Below, piece by piece: positions 16,732 to 24,241 of a stretch of 64,000 nt of DNA. The stretch lies in the NCBI RefSeq assembly GCF_004376845.1, contig NZ_SNUW01000008.1:124001-188000 (forward strand), in the 5' to 3' direction. Source of the stretch: Psychromonas algarum (lineage in GTDB: Bacteria; Pseudomonadota; Gammaproteobacteria; Enterobacterales; Psychromonadaceae). The position numbers and the translations under genes are program-made. The notes under the pieces were generated by a model, which was not told where the DNA came from, did no database searches, and saw only the letters and a program-made list of their open reading frames with translations. Numbering within the stretch: the first letter of the stretch is position 1; every line of letters starts with the position of its first letter.

Positions 16732-17601
16732 TTAAACTGAATTAGCTTCAGGTAGTTGAGTTGTATCAGAAAGATTTATTTCAGATAGCACATGTAAAAA
16801 GTCACCAGTTAATGGTGCACTTATTTCTATTTTCTGTCCCGTTTTAGGATGAATCACACTTAAATATGCAGCATGTAGTAATAAACGGTGAATACCAAAA
16901 TTGTCACGAAACATTGTATTGTGTTTACCATCACCATGTGAGGTATCACCCACAATAGGATGACGTAAATGCTTCATATGTCGACGTAATTGATGTTTAC
17001 GTCCGGTTTTTGGAATTAATTCCATTAACGAATAACGCGATGCGTCATAAGGACCAACTGGGATTGGCACTTGTGTTTGTGCTAAACATCGATATTCCGT
17101 AATCGCATCTTGTGCAGGCTTTGTTATGTCTGCTTTTTTATCTGCAATTTTATCGTATTGATATTTCAAAGGATAATCTAGAATACCTTGTTCAAGATGT
17201 CCACGAACGACGGCAAGATATCGTTTTTCAGTGCGATGCTCGACAAATTGTTGCATCAAATGACGCGCACTGTCTTTATCTAAAACAAATAATAAAACAC
17301 CTGATGTGGGTCTATCTAAACGGTGCGCTGGATAAACATGTTGCCCAATTTGATCTCGTAGCTTCTGCACTGCAAATTCAGTTGCATTTGTATCTAACCA
17401 GCTACGATGTACTAAAAGCCCAGAAGGTTTATTGATCGCAACAAGGTAATCGTCTTGATATAAAATATCCAATTCAGGACTGTTTGTTTTTACGCTAATA
17501 TCCTGTTGCTCTTCAACGGTTGCAAACATCTCTTCTATATTATTGAGGTCATTATCCTGAAGACTGTTATTTAATGAGGCTGTTTCTTTCATATTATTCA
17601 C
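16732..17601 (-). CDS. truC: tRNA pseudouridine(65) synthase TruC
   Basis: Converts U65 to pseudouridine in certain tRNAs. RluA-family core starts at LDILYQDDYLVAINKPSGLLVHRSWLD (~44); the catalytic Asp is D96 in HRLDRPTSG. Later motifs are KRYLAVVRG, ELIPKTGRKHQLRRHMKHLRHPIVGD and HRLLLHAAYLSV. Compared with E. coli TruC (260 aa) it carries an acidic N-terminal extension of about 42 residues; no later in-frame Met lies near the core. It overlaps the end of yqcC by eight bases, as in the E. coli yqcC-truC pair. Confidence 0.92.
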   Translation of the reverse strand: MNNMKETASLNNSLQDNDLNNIEEMFATVEEQQDISVKTNSPELDILYQDDYLVAINKPSGLLVHRSWLDTNATEFAVQKLRDQIGQHVYPAHRLDRPTSGVLLFVLDKDSARHLMQQFVEHRTEKRYLAVVRGHLEQGILDYPLKYQYDKIADKKADITKPAQDAITEYRCLAQTQVPIPVGPYDASRYSLMELIPKTGRKHQLRRHMKHLRHPIVGDTSHGDGKHNTMFRDNFGIHRLLLHAAYLSVIHPKTGQKIEISAPLTGDFLHVLSEINLSDTTQLPEANSV

Positions 17602-18004
17602 TTATTACTGAATCGATTACGCTTAGTATTTTAAATAATGCAAATTCATTAGGTAAAACCTGACTCGCCATAGGGGCAATTGACATTGTTGTCGGTAACG
17701 TTTGTTGCATTACAATCAATCGTTTCATGCGAACAATAAAAATAAATTGTAACCATTGAGTAAACGTTAACATATCTATTGCAAAAGGCTGCTGGCTAGC
17801 TAATTGCTCAATTGTGGGTTGCTTTGTTTCCCAATAACCATTTACTTTTAAGAGAGCCATTAAATCATCTAATAGAATCAATAATTTTTGCTCTTTAGTT
17901 AAATCAGTATCCGTTATTTTTTCATTCTTTGAGTTTTGATTTAACATATTATCCACACCTAAAAAATCATTCTCTAATATAACAACAAGTGAAGTAAAGT
18001 TCAT
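17594..18004 (-). CDS. yqcC: YqcC-family protein (DUF446)
   Basis: 136 residues; the core LLDDLMALLKVNGYWETKQP...QPFAIDMLTFTQWLQFIFIVRMKRLI matches YqcC of E. coli, a small helical protein of unknown function conserved next to truC. The N-terminal ~30 residues look non-conserved, and a start at the internal Met of DNMLNQN (codon 20) is possible. Overlap with truC suggests translational coupling. Confidence 0.8.
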   Translation of the reverse strand: MNFTSLVVILENDFLGVDNMLNQNSKNEKITDTDLTKEQKLLILLDDLMALLKVNGYWETKQPTIEQLASQQPFAIDMLTFTQWLQFIFIVRMKRLIVMQQTLPTTMSIAPMASQVLPNEFALFKILSVIDSVISE

Positions 18005-18177
18005 GCTTTGATACTGTAAATAAACATGTTTTATTAACTGATGGATATTGTCTCATTGCAGTTGCTTAAGTTCTCACAAAATAAGGGCAATATTAACGGA
18101 TTCGCCTCTGCTCCTTGGTCACATCAAGGAACACGTATATAATCGCAGCACGATTAATTACTAAGATATTCTTTCCT

Positions 18178-19224
18178 ATGAGCATGAACACCCTGACCGA
18201 TTTTTTAGAACAAGCCCAATGCCAATATCGTGTATATGATTTAGGTAGAATTGTGCAGAAAATTAATAATACTGACTTTCAAAAAATTGCAAAGAATGAA
18301 CAAGCTTATCCTTTTCCTATTCAGCAACATGCTTATATCGCACTCACATTTTGGCAAGTCGCGACTCAAAAAGAGCATTTTGTTTGGTTTTTAAAATTAC
18401 CTTTGGATGAACAAGGTTTAATGAAGATACCTGCTCAAACCAGTTTTATTAAAATGGTTGTTGAAGCTATGGGCGAGGATTTAACATCTGATATCAGTGA
18501 TAAATTACAAGAAAGGTTAGCAAGTAACCCTTTTGTATTTAAACCAAGTGCTGAAAAACTAGCTATTTTTAATGCTAATATAAATAGTACATTTATCCGC
18601 CCTGCTTCTACTTTTTACCCGGCAATTCAAGCCTATTTTTCAGGTGAAAATGATTGGGAAAACTGGCAAACATTAGGTTTACAAGGTTTTGCCGATTTAG
18701 CTGCTCGTTTGCATTATGATAATAACCAGCAAAAAATCATTAATGCTTTAGAGCATTTACCAGAACAACCTTTACAAACATTATCTTTATGCCTTGAAAA
18801 CCAAGCTGATATGAGTACTGAGTTAGCTGAAAAAATAGCGAGGCAATCCAAAAAACGTTTACAGCGAGGTCAAGAAACAACAGCTATATTATTACTTAGA
18901 GCAATAGCATCAGCAAATGCACAAGGTATAACTAAACAATTACTTAACGAGCAGTTTTCTTCAGATCTCATTTATCAAGCTGACTGGTACATCACCATTG
19001 CAGGACGCTGTTGGAAACAATTAGAAGATGACACCTTATTAAATCGCTACTTCGAAGCATTAGCAACTCACCATCAATCTTTATTTCCTCAACTATTTGC
19101 AGATTTAGTTGCTATTCCTTGTTTAAGAAATAAAGTCTTAAGCCAATTACGTTTAACAGCACGTTCACCAGCATTATCACAAGCGATTGGTTTGTTATTT
19201 TCAGGACTAAAAGAAAATACTTAA
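18178..19224 (+). CDS. DUF3549-family protein
   Basis: About 349 residues, starting MSMNTLTDFLEQAQCQYRVYDLGR; the open frame extends 21 codons upstream but ATG 18178 (or 18184) fits the family start. It contains WFLKLPLDEQG and a helical C-terminal half. DUF3549 is conserved in marine gammaproteobacteria and has no known function. It begins a plus-strand run with DUF3301, a coiled-coil protein, a DUF2310 zinc-ribbon protein and CreA, divergent from yqcC. Confidence 0.75.
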   Translation: MSMNTLTDFLEQAQCQYRVYDLGRIVQKINNTDFQKIAKNEQAYPFPIQQHAYIALTFWQVATQKEHFVWFLKLPLDEQGLMKIPAQTSFIKMVVEAMGEDLTSDISDKLQERLASNPFVFKPSAEKLAIFNANINSTFIRPASTFYPAIQAYFSGENDWENWQTLGLQGFADLAARLHYDNNQQKIINALEHLPEQPLQTLSLCLENQADMSTELAEKIARQSKKRLQRGQETTAILLLRAIASANAQGITKQLLNEQFSSDLIYQADWYITIAGRCWKQLEDDTLLNRYFEALATHHQSLFPQLFADLVAIPCLRNKVLSQLRLTARSPALSQAIGLLFSGLKENT

Positions 19225-19253
19225 TTGCACATGGACAGGAGCAAGGCAGCATT

Positions 19254-19568
19254 ATGTGGGATTTATTATTTATTCTGGCCATGGTTTTATTTGGCACAAC
19301 AATTTGGAAGTTACGCCAGCAATCAGAGTTTGCTAAAACAATGATTGAACAACATTGCAAAAAGTTAGAATTACAATTGCTCTCTGTTGCCCGTTCTCAT
19401 TTTAACTATAAATTAGGTAATGAATTTTTACAGGCAAGCTTTGTTTTTGAATTTAGTAGTGACGGAGAGAATAGCTACCAAGGAAAAATGACGCTCAATG
19501 GCCTAGCTAGACCTCGTTTTGAATTACCCGCTTATCGTCTTGTCGACGATCAAGATACATTTTATTAA
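19254..19568 (+). CDS. DUF3301-family membrane-anchored protein
   Basis: 104 residues beginning with one membrane helix (MWDLLFILAMVLFGTTIWKLRQQSEFA), then CKKLELQLLSVAR and a C-terminal RPRFELPAYRLVDD. This matches DUF3301, a small protein of unknown function often found next to DUF3549. It starts 29 bases after the previous stop, so the two are probably cotranscribed. Confidence 0.75.
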   Translation: MWDLLFILAMVLFGTTIWKLRQQSEFAKTMIEQHCKKLELQLLSVARSHFNYKLGNEFLQASFVFEFSSDGENSYQGKMTLNGLARPRFELPAYRLVDDQDTFY

Positions 19569-19579
19569 AAGGTTATTTT

Positions 19580-19909
19580 ATGGACCGTATTATATTAGTT
19601 GCACAACAACTTGCGAAGGAAGGTAAAGTTCCCAATACCGCTTTAATTAAAGCGCGTTTGCCTAAAAACACACCATTACCAGCGATCATCCAAGGCCTAA
19701 AAATGTGGCAAGATGATCCTAACAAGCAAATTGATACACCAACGGAACCTTCATTAACAGGTGCCACCTCGCAACAAATTAATGGCAGTATTGATGAAAT
19801 AATTAATAGTAAAATCGCACAAGCGATTGCACCGTTAAAAGAGGAAATTAATAGCCTTAAAATACAACTTAAAACATTACAAGAAAACTCAACAGTACTG
19901 GATAAATAA
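19580..19909 (+). CDS. Small protein with C-terminal coiled coil
   Basis: 109 residues, unrecognised. The N-terminus (MDRIILVAQQLAKEGKVPNTALIKARLP...PAIIQGLKMW) resembles a small helical DNA-binding-type domain such as that of KfrA-like proteins. The C-terminus (ISLKIQLKTLQE-type heptads after residue ~75) is a predicted coiled coil. Its place between DUF3301 (11-base gap) and DUF2310 (2-base gap) supports an operon. Any nucleic-acid role is a guess. Confidence 0.6.
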   Translation: MDRIILVAQQLAKEGKVPNTALIKARLPKNTPLPAIIQGLKMWQDDPNKQIDTPTEPSLTGATSQQINGSIDEIINSKIAQAIAPLKEEINSLKIQLKTLQENSTVLDK

Positions 19910-19911
19910 TT

Positions 19912-20688
19912 GTGTTTATAAAAGAGTTAAGCTTTGAATGTTATCAAGACACACAATATGCCAGTGTCGAACGAGCCATCAATAATTACTTAGACATGTT
20001 ACGTTACAACGGCCAAATCCTCGGAAGAGAGTTTCCTGTTGCCATGCAAGGTGCTATTTTCACTACCCGCTTAGTTTGCCCTGAAGAACATAGCTTACAT
20101 GAACGCTTTAATAGCCCTCAAGTAACCCATGCATTAAATGGTTTAACCACAGCAGGATTGTTAGCACCTAAAATAAAAACCATCGCAGAGGATTTAAATT
20201 CTCAACAATGTGCAACTAATTTCGCTCCAAGCTGGCAAATTCTATATACCACATTCTTAGATACTTGCTCCCCTATTCGTTGTGGTGAAACATTAGCCCC
20301 AATTCCGCTATACCGTACTCCAGAAGAAATAAGTAATGGCGATCGTAAAAGTGCAATTAAATGGCAAGAAGAATGGGTTAATTTAGATGAGTTACAGATG
20401 AATGGCTCTGCTGTTTCTAGTGCAGCACTTAAAGAGTTAGGTGATATCAGCAGTAAATTCTTCCATCGAGGTAGTAATTTATGTAAACGTATTCAATATA
20501 TTACTAAAGTGCCAACTTATTATTATGTGTATCGCGTAGCAGGAACCTCGTTACAGGAAGAGCAAAACAGGCCTTGTCCGAGTTGTGGTGGAGAGTGGAA
20601 GTTAAATGAGCCTTTATTTGATATTTTTGATTTTAAATGCGATCAATGCCAGTTAGTATCTAACTTATCTTGGGATTTTAAAAAATAG
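19912..20688 (+). CDS. DUF2310 zinc-ribbon protein
   Basis: 258 residues starting at GTG, two bases after the preceding stop. The C-terminus has four cysteines in a zinc ribbon: RPCPSCGGEW and FKCDQCQLVSNLSW. Conserved stretches upstream include YLDMLRYNGQILGREFP and CSPIRCGETLAPIPLYRTP. These match DUF2310, a family of zinc-ribbon proteins with no assigned function. Operonic with the genes on either side. Confidence 0.8.
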   Translation: MFIKELSFECYQDTQYASVERAINNYLDMLRYNGQILGREFPVAMQGAIFTTRLVCPEEHSLHERFNSPQVTHALNGLTTAGLLAPKIKTIAEDLNSQQCATNFAPSWQILYTTFLDTCSPIRCGETLAPIPLYRTPEEISNGDRKSAIKWQEEWVNLDELQMNGSAVSSAALKELGDISSKFFHRGSNLCKRIQYITKVPTYYYVYRVAGTSLQEEQNRPCPSCGGEWKLNEPLFDIFDFKCDQCQLVSNLSWDFKK

Positions 20689-20698
20689 GATCAATAAC

Positions 20699-21199
20699 AT
20701 GTTAAAAAAAATAAAATGGACAGGTATTTCATTACTGTTACTTATCATCGTTTTCTTTGTATTAAGAGGCTGTTCAAGTGATAACGTCGGAGACGTAAGT
20801 TTAGGTATCTTCACAACAAAAGATATTAAAATTGAAGCATTAACCGATCCAGAGGTACCAGGTGTTACTTGTCATATCTCCAATATTGTTGCAGATTTGA
20901 ACTTTACAGATCCTTCTGATTCTTCTATTAGTTGTCGTCAAACAGGGGAAATAACACATCAAATGTTAGCGAATATAGATCGTAGTAAAGGCGGTGAACA
21001 AGTATTTAAAAAATCTCAAAGCATCCTATTTAAATCTTTGAAAATTAACCGAATCTATGATGAATCAACATTATCATTAATTTATATTGCATTTAGTACG
21101 CAGGAATTTAATGGTAACTATCAACATTCAATGTCTACAGTTCCATTATGGGGAACAGAAGCTTACCAGTCAGCAGTAGAAGCAGCAAAAGCTAAATAA
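20699..21199 (+). CDS. creA: CreA-family lipoprotein-like protein
   Basis: 166 residues. A basic N-terminus and hydrophobic segment end at LRGCSSDN, which could be a non-standard lipobox with Cys near residue 25. The remainder (DIKIEALTDPEVPGVTCHIS, SISCRQTG, QVFKKSQSILFKSLKINRIYD, STVPLW) follows E. coli CreA, a conserved exported protein of unknown function. It starts 10 bases after DUF2310, and a strong terminator closes the run. Confidence 0.85.
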   Translation: MLKKIKWTGISLLLLIIVFFVLRGCSSDNVGDVSLGIFTTKDIKIEALTDPEVPGVTCHISNIVADLNFTDPSDSSISCRQTGEITHQMLANIDRSKGGEQVFKKSQSILFKSLKINRIYDESTLSLIYIAFSTQEFNGNYQHSMSTVPLWGTEAYQSAVEAAKAK

Positions 21200-21217
21200 T
21201 AAAGCTTATCTCTATTG

Positions 21218-21255
21218 ACGATAAAGCATCTTATTCAGATGCTTTATCGTTTTAT
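21218..21255 (+). terminator. Rho-independent terminator after creA
   Basis: ACGATAAAGCATCT (21218-21231) and AGATGCTTTATCGT (21237-21250) form a perfect 14-bp stem with a five-base loop and a T-run. Confidence 0.9.
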
Positions 21256-21292
21256 TAACATTCTTCATTCTTCATCAATAATCAATCTTTTC

Positions 21293-22075
21293 TTAGCATT
21301 TTGTTAAATTATGATTAAGCTTCTCAGCCACCGTAATAAGCTCATCTCGAGCATGCTCAATATTTTCTACATGATGATGTACTGTCGCCGTATTTAAAGT
21401 CATATATGGGATGGTTAATATCGCCAAAATGTCACCTAATACACTAAATATCGGGACACTAATATTAGTAACGCCTGATATTTGAGGGCTTTCCCCGATG
21501 AAGTGACCATCCTTAATGATAGATTCAGATAAATTTAAAGCATGTTCTCTTTCTTCATCTGATGCTTCACATTTATTTAAAATATGCTGTTGATCTTGTT
21601 TAGACAAATAACTCAGTAACACTAAACCCGAACCAGATCCTAAAATATCTAAAGAAACACCAACACGCAGACTAAACCCCATCTTATAAGGGCTTTCTTG
21701 TTTAGAAATAACAACTAATTCATGGTTTTGATAAAGACTCAAATGACACGACTGATTTAATTTAACACTTAAATCTTCCATTAAAGGCTGTGCATTTTTT
21801 AATAATAGAGCAACTGGCGGGTGCTGATTAGATAGAGCAAACATCTTCAATGTTAAGGTATAGACAGAAAATTCATTATCAAATTCAATGTACTTCTTAT
21901 TAACTAATACCGATAACATTCGAAATATTTCATTGATGCTACGATTTAGCTTTTCTGCAATTTGTTTTTTAGATAAAGGTTCATCAGCGGCTGCAAGTAA
22001 CTCTAATATCTCTAGACCTTTTTCTAATGCAGGTGCTCGATACTCTGTTTTTTTATTATTTTCAATTTCATTCAT
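21293..22075 (-). CDS. IclR-family regulator
   Basis: 260 residues. The winged helix near 15-75 (RAPALEKGLEILELLAAADEPLSKKQIAEKLNRSINEIFRMLSVL) and the effector domain (MGFSLRVGVSLDILGSGSGLVLLSYL, ISGVTNISVPIFSVLGDILAILTIPYM) are typical of IclR proteins, which control small-molecule catabolic genes. Here no catabolic gene is adjacent, so the target is unknown. The effector domain has FSLRVG where many members have a basic ligand-binding motif. Ends face creA convergently. Confidence 0.85.
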   Translation of the reverse strand: MNEIENNKKTEYRAPALEKGLEILELLAAADEPLSKKQIAEKLNRSINEIFRMLSVLVNKKYIEFDNEFSVYTLTLKMFALSNQHPPVALLLKNAQPLMEDLSVKLNQSCHLSLYQNHELVVISKQESPYKMGFSLRVGVSLDILGSGSGLVLLSYLSKQDQQHILNKCEASDEEREHALNLSESIIKDGHFIGESPQISGVTNISVPIFSVLGDILAILTIPYMTLNTATVHHHVENIEHARDELITVAEKLNHNLTKC

Positions 22076-22285
22076 TCTTCACAAAGACCTATATAAGACC
22101 AACTTATTGAATAAATTACCGTGATACTCTACGGCTTATTTAATCGTATTGTACTCGTAAATATTAACAGTAAAAGCAGCAATTATTTTTAGCTGTATAA
22201 ATACTTAAAATTATCGCTGAATTAAGCTTATATTTTGATCTGGCAATAATGATAAAGAGCTAGTTTATTACTCAAAGCACAAACA

Positions 22286-22314
22286 AAAAATCAACCTTGA
22301 TGGTTGATTTTTAT
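22286..22314. terminator. Terminator downstream of the DEAD-box gene
   Basis: AAAAATCAACC (22286-22296) and GGTTGATTTTT (22302-22312) form a perfect 11-bp stem. The A- and T-runs at both sides allow it to work in either direction. Confidence 0.85.
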
Positions 22315-22341
22315 AATGTGGTGGACATAAAATATTATTGC

Positions 22342-23700
22342 TTAATCTTCTTCTGTATCAATAACAATACTTCTTTTTTTACGACGCATAGGTGCCGCAC
22401 CAACATCAACAGACTCATGAAAAACATGCTCTTGCTTTTTAGTGCTTTTTCTTACTTTTTGTGGTGCCGTTTTTTTGCTGTTTTTAATTTCTTTTTTCGC
22501 TGTAAGCACTTTTTTCTGTACTGGTTTTAACCCTTTAAATTTCGGATTAATACCTTCTACTTTGTCAAAACTAATTTTTTGCGCAACAAAGCTTTCTACT
22601 TTTTTAAAGTTATCCCAATCTTTAGGGCCAATAATAGAAATAGCATCACCTAACTCGCCTGCACGACCTGTTCGACCAATACGGTGAATGTATTCTTCTG
22701 TGTGCTTTGGAATATCAAAGTTAAATACATGGCTGACATGAATTAAATCTAGACCACGTGATGCAATATCAGTCGTTACTAAGACTTGATCTTTACCACG
22801 AGAAAACGAATCCATTATTTTATTACGATTAGACTGTGTTAAATCACCATGTAAAGCAGTCGCAGACATGCCCTTTTCAACTAATATTGCACTCAAGCGT
22901 TCGGTATCAGCACGCGTTGCTGTAAAAATAATAGCTTGGTTAATTTTTTCTTCTTTTAAAAAGTGAAACAATAATTTTTCTTTTTGGTTTAAGTTATCAG
23001 CAAGATAAAAACGTTGTGTTATTTCACTATGCTGTTGATTCTCTTCACCGACAGCAATACGCACAGGCGCTTTTAATAAGTGCCCAGCAAACTCATTTAC
23101 TTCACCGTGACCTAACGTTGCAGAAAACATTAACGTTTGACGTAAACGATGATTTGCTGCTTCATTAATAGCTGTTAATTGTTCTGCAAAACCTAAATCA
23201 AGCATGCGATCCGCTTCATCTAAAATCAGCAATTCTAAACCGGGTAAATGCAATAAACCTTTTTTAAGGTGATCAACAATACGTCCTGGTGTACCAACAA
23301 TAAAATGAGGATGTTTATCAATTGCTTTTACTTGATCATTAAAATTCTCTCCACCTAAAACCAGAATAGATTTAATACTTGTATTGGAAACTAATAAACG
23401 CAACTGAGCATAAACTTGTTTAGCCAATTCACGTGTTGGCGTTAGTATTAACACTCGAGGATCACGACGAGTTAATGCACGCGTTTTTAATACACGTTGC
23501 ATAGCAGGTAAAAGATAAGCCAGTGTTTTGCCTGATCCTGTTTTCGATGATGCTAAAAGATCTTTCCCTGATACTGCAATCGGAACTGCTTGTGCTTGAA
23601 TTTGTGTTGTTTCAGTAAAACCTAAATGAGAAACTGAGGTGATCAAACGCTGATCAATAGGGAGATCTTTAATTAGCAATGTATGCTCCAATAGGGTCAA
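22342..23700 (-). CDS. DEAD-box ATP-dependent RNA helicase
   Basis: 452 residues with all helicase motifs in order: Q motif (LGFTETTQIQAQAVP), I (ASSKTGSGKT), Ia (TPTRELA), Ib (GTPGRI), II (DEAD), III (SAT), IV (AIIFTAT), V (VTTDIASRGLDL) and VI (HRIGRTGRAG). A ~80-residue Lys-rich tail ending RRKKRSIVIDTEED should help RNA binding. Bacterial relatives act in ribosome assembly, RNA decay or cold adaptation. It resembles SrmB/RhlE-type proteins but I cannot assign the subfamily by eye. Monocistronic. Confidence 0.92.
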   Translation of the reverse strand: MTLLEHTLLIKDLPIDQRLITSVSHLGFTETTQIQAQAVPIAVSGKDLLASSKTGSGKTLAYLLPAMQRVLKTRALTRRDPRVLILTPTRELAKQVYAQLRLLVSNTSIKSILVLGGENFNDQVKAIDKHPHFIVGTPGRIVDHLKKGLLHLPGLELLILDEADRMLDLGFAEQLTAINEAANHRLRQTLMFSATLGHGEVNEFAGHLLKAPVRIAVGEENQQHSEITQRFYLADNLNQKEKLLFHFLKEEKINQAIIFTATRADTERLSAILVEKGMSATALHGDLTQSNRNKIMDSFSRGKDQVLVTTDIASRGLDLIHVSHVFNFDIPKHTEEYIHRIGRTGRAGELGDAISIIGPKDWDNFKKVESFVAQKISFDKVEGINPKFKGLKPVQKKVLTAKKEIKNSKKTAPQKVRKSTKKQEHVFHESVDVGAAPMRRKKRSIVIDTEED

Positions 23701-23805
23701 AAGAATAATTTATTGTGGGTAGTATAACGATTAAGCAGAAAAACAAGAAATGAAGTTTGTTATAGAGTTAAAAAAAATGCTGAATTGTGTGGAAAGAATG
23801 AAATT

Positions 23806-23831
23806 AAAGGATCAACCTAAGCTGATCCTTT
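23806..23831 (-). terminator. Terminator-like hairpin after the YfcZ-family gene
   Basis: AAAGGATCA (23806-23814) pairs with TGATCCTTT (23823-23831), followed by TTAATTT on the minus strand. Confidence 0.65.
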
Positions 23832-23844
23832 GGGATTTTTTACT

Positions 23845-24132
23845 TTAGATGGCACTTAAACCCATTTCAAAAATCAATTTTTCAGCAGTACATTCAAACT
23901 GTAAAGATACTTTACTTTCAACCGCATTATTAACTTCTTGTATATCAACAGTCACTTCTACCGTTGAAAAGCGAGCTTGTGCAGCTTTGATATATTTATC
24001 AGCTAGCGCTTCAACACTTGCTTTATCTGGACCATTAAAAGGTAAAATAAGTATTGTATCATCAGGTGCAATTACACTACCTAATTCAACGATTGTGCCA
24101 CATGCTTCGCATACATCATTTTCTTGAGACAT
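23845..24132 (-). CDS. YfcZ/YiiS-family protein (DUF406)
   Basis: 95 residues with CEACGTIVELG near the N-terminus and a C-terminal FECTAEKLIFEMGLSAI that matches the FACEAEMLIFQLGLR end of E. coli YfcZ. Small conserved cytosolic proteins of unknown function. The CxxC pair may be redox-active or metal-binding, though nothing here proves it. Confidence 0.85.
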   Translation of the reverse strand: MSQENDVCEACGTIVELGSVIAPDDTILILPFNGPDKASVEALADKYIKAAQARFSTVEVTVDIQEVNNAVESKVSLQFECTAEKLIFEMGLSAI

Positions 24133-24191
24133 ATTAGTAACCTCGGTGCTTTGTTATGATAAGTATAGCGATTGTAACTCGCTTTAAATGA

Positions 24192-24222
24192 AAAAGGCGA
24201 TATATTAAATACCGCCTTTTAG
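24192..24222 (-). terminator. Terminator of glgP
   Basis: AAAAGGCG (24192-24199) pairs with CGCCTTTT (24213-24220). On the minus strand it is followed by A- and T-rich sequence. Confidence 0.7.
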
Positions 24223-24241
24223 TTTTTAATGATTTATATCA

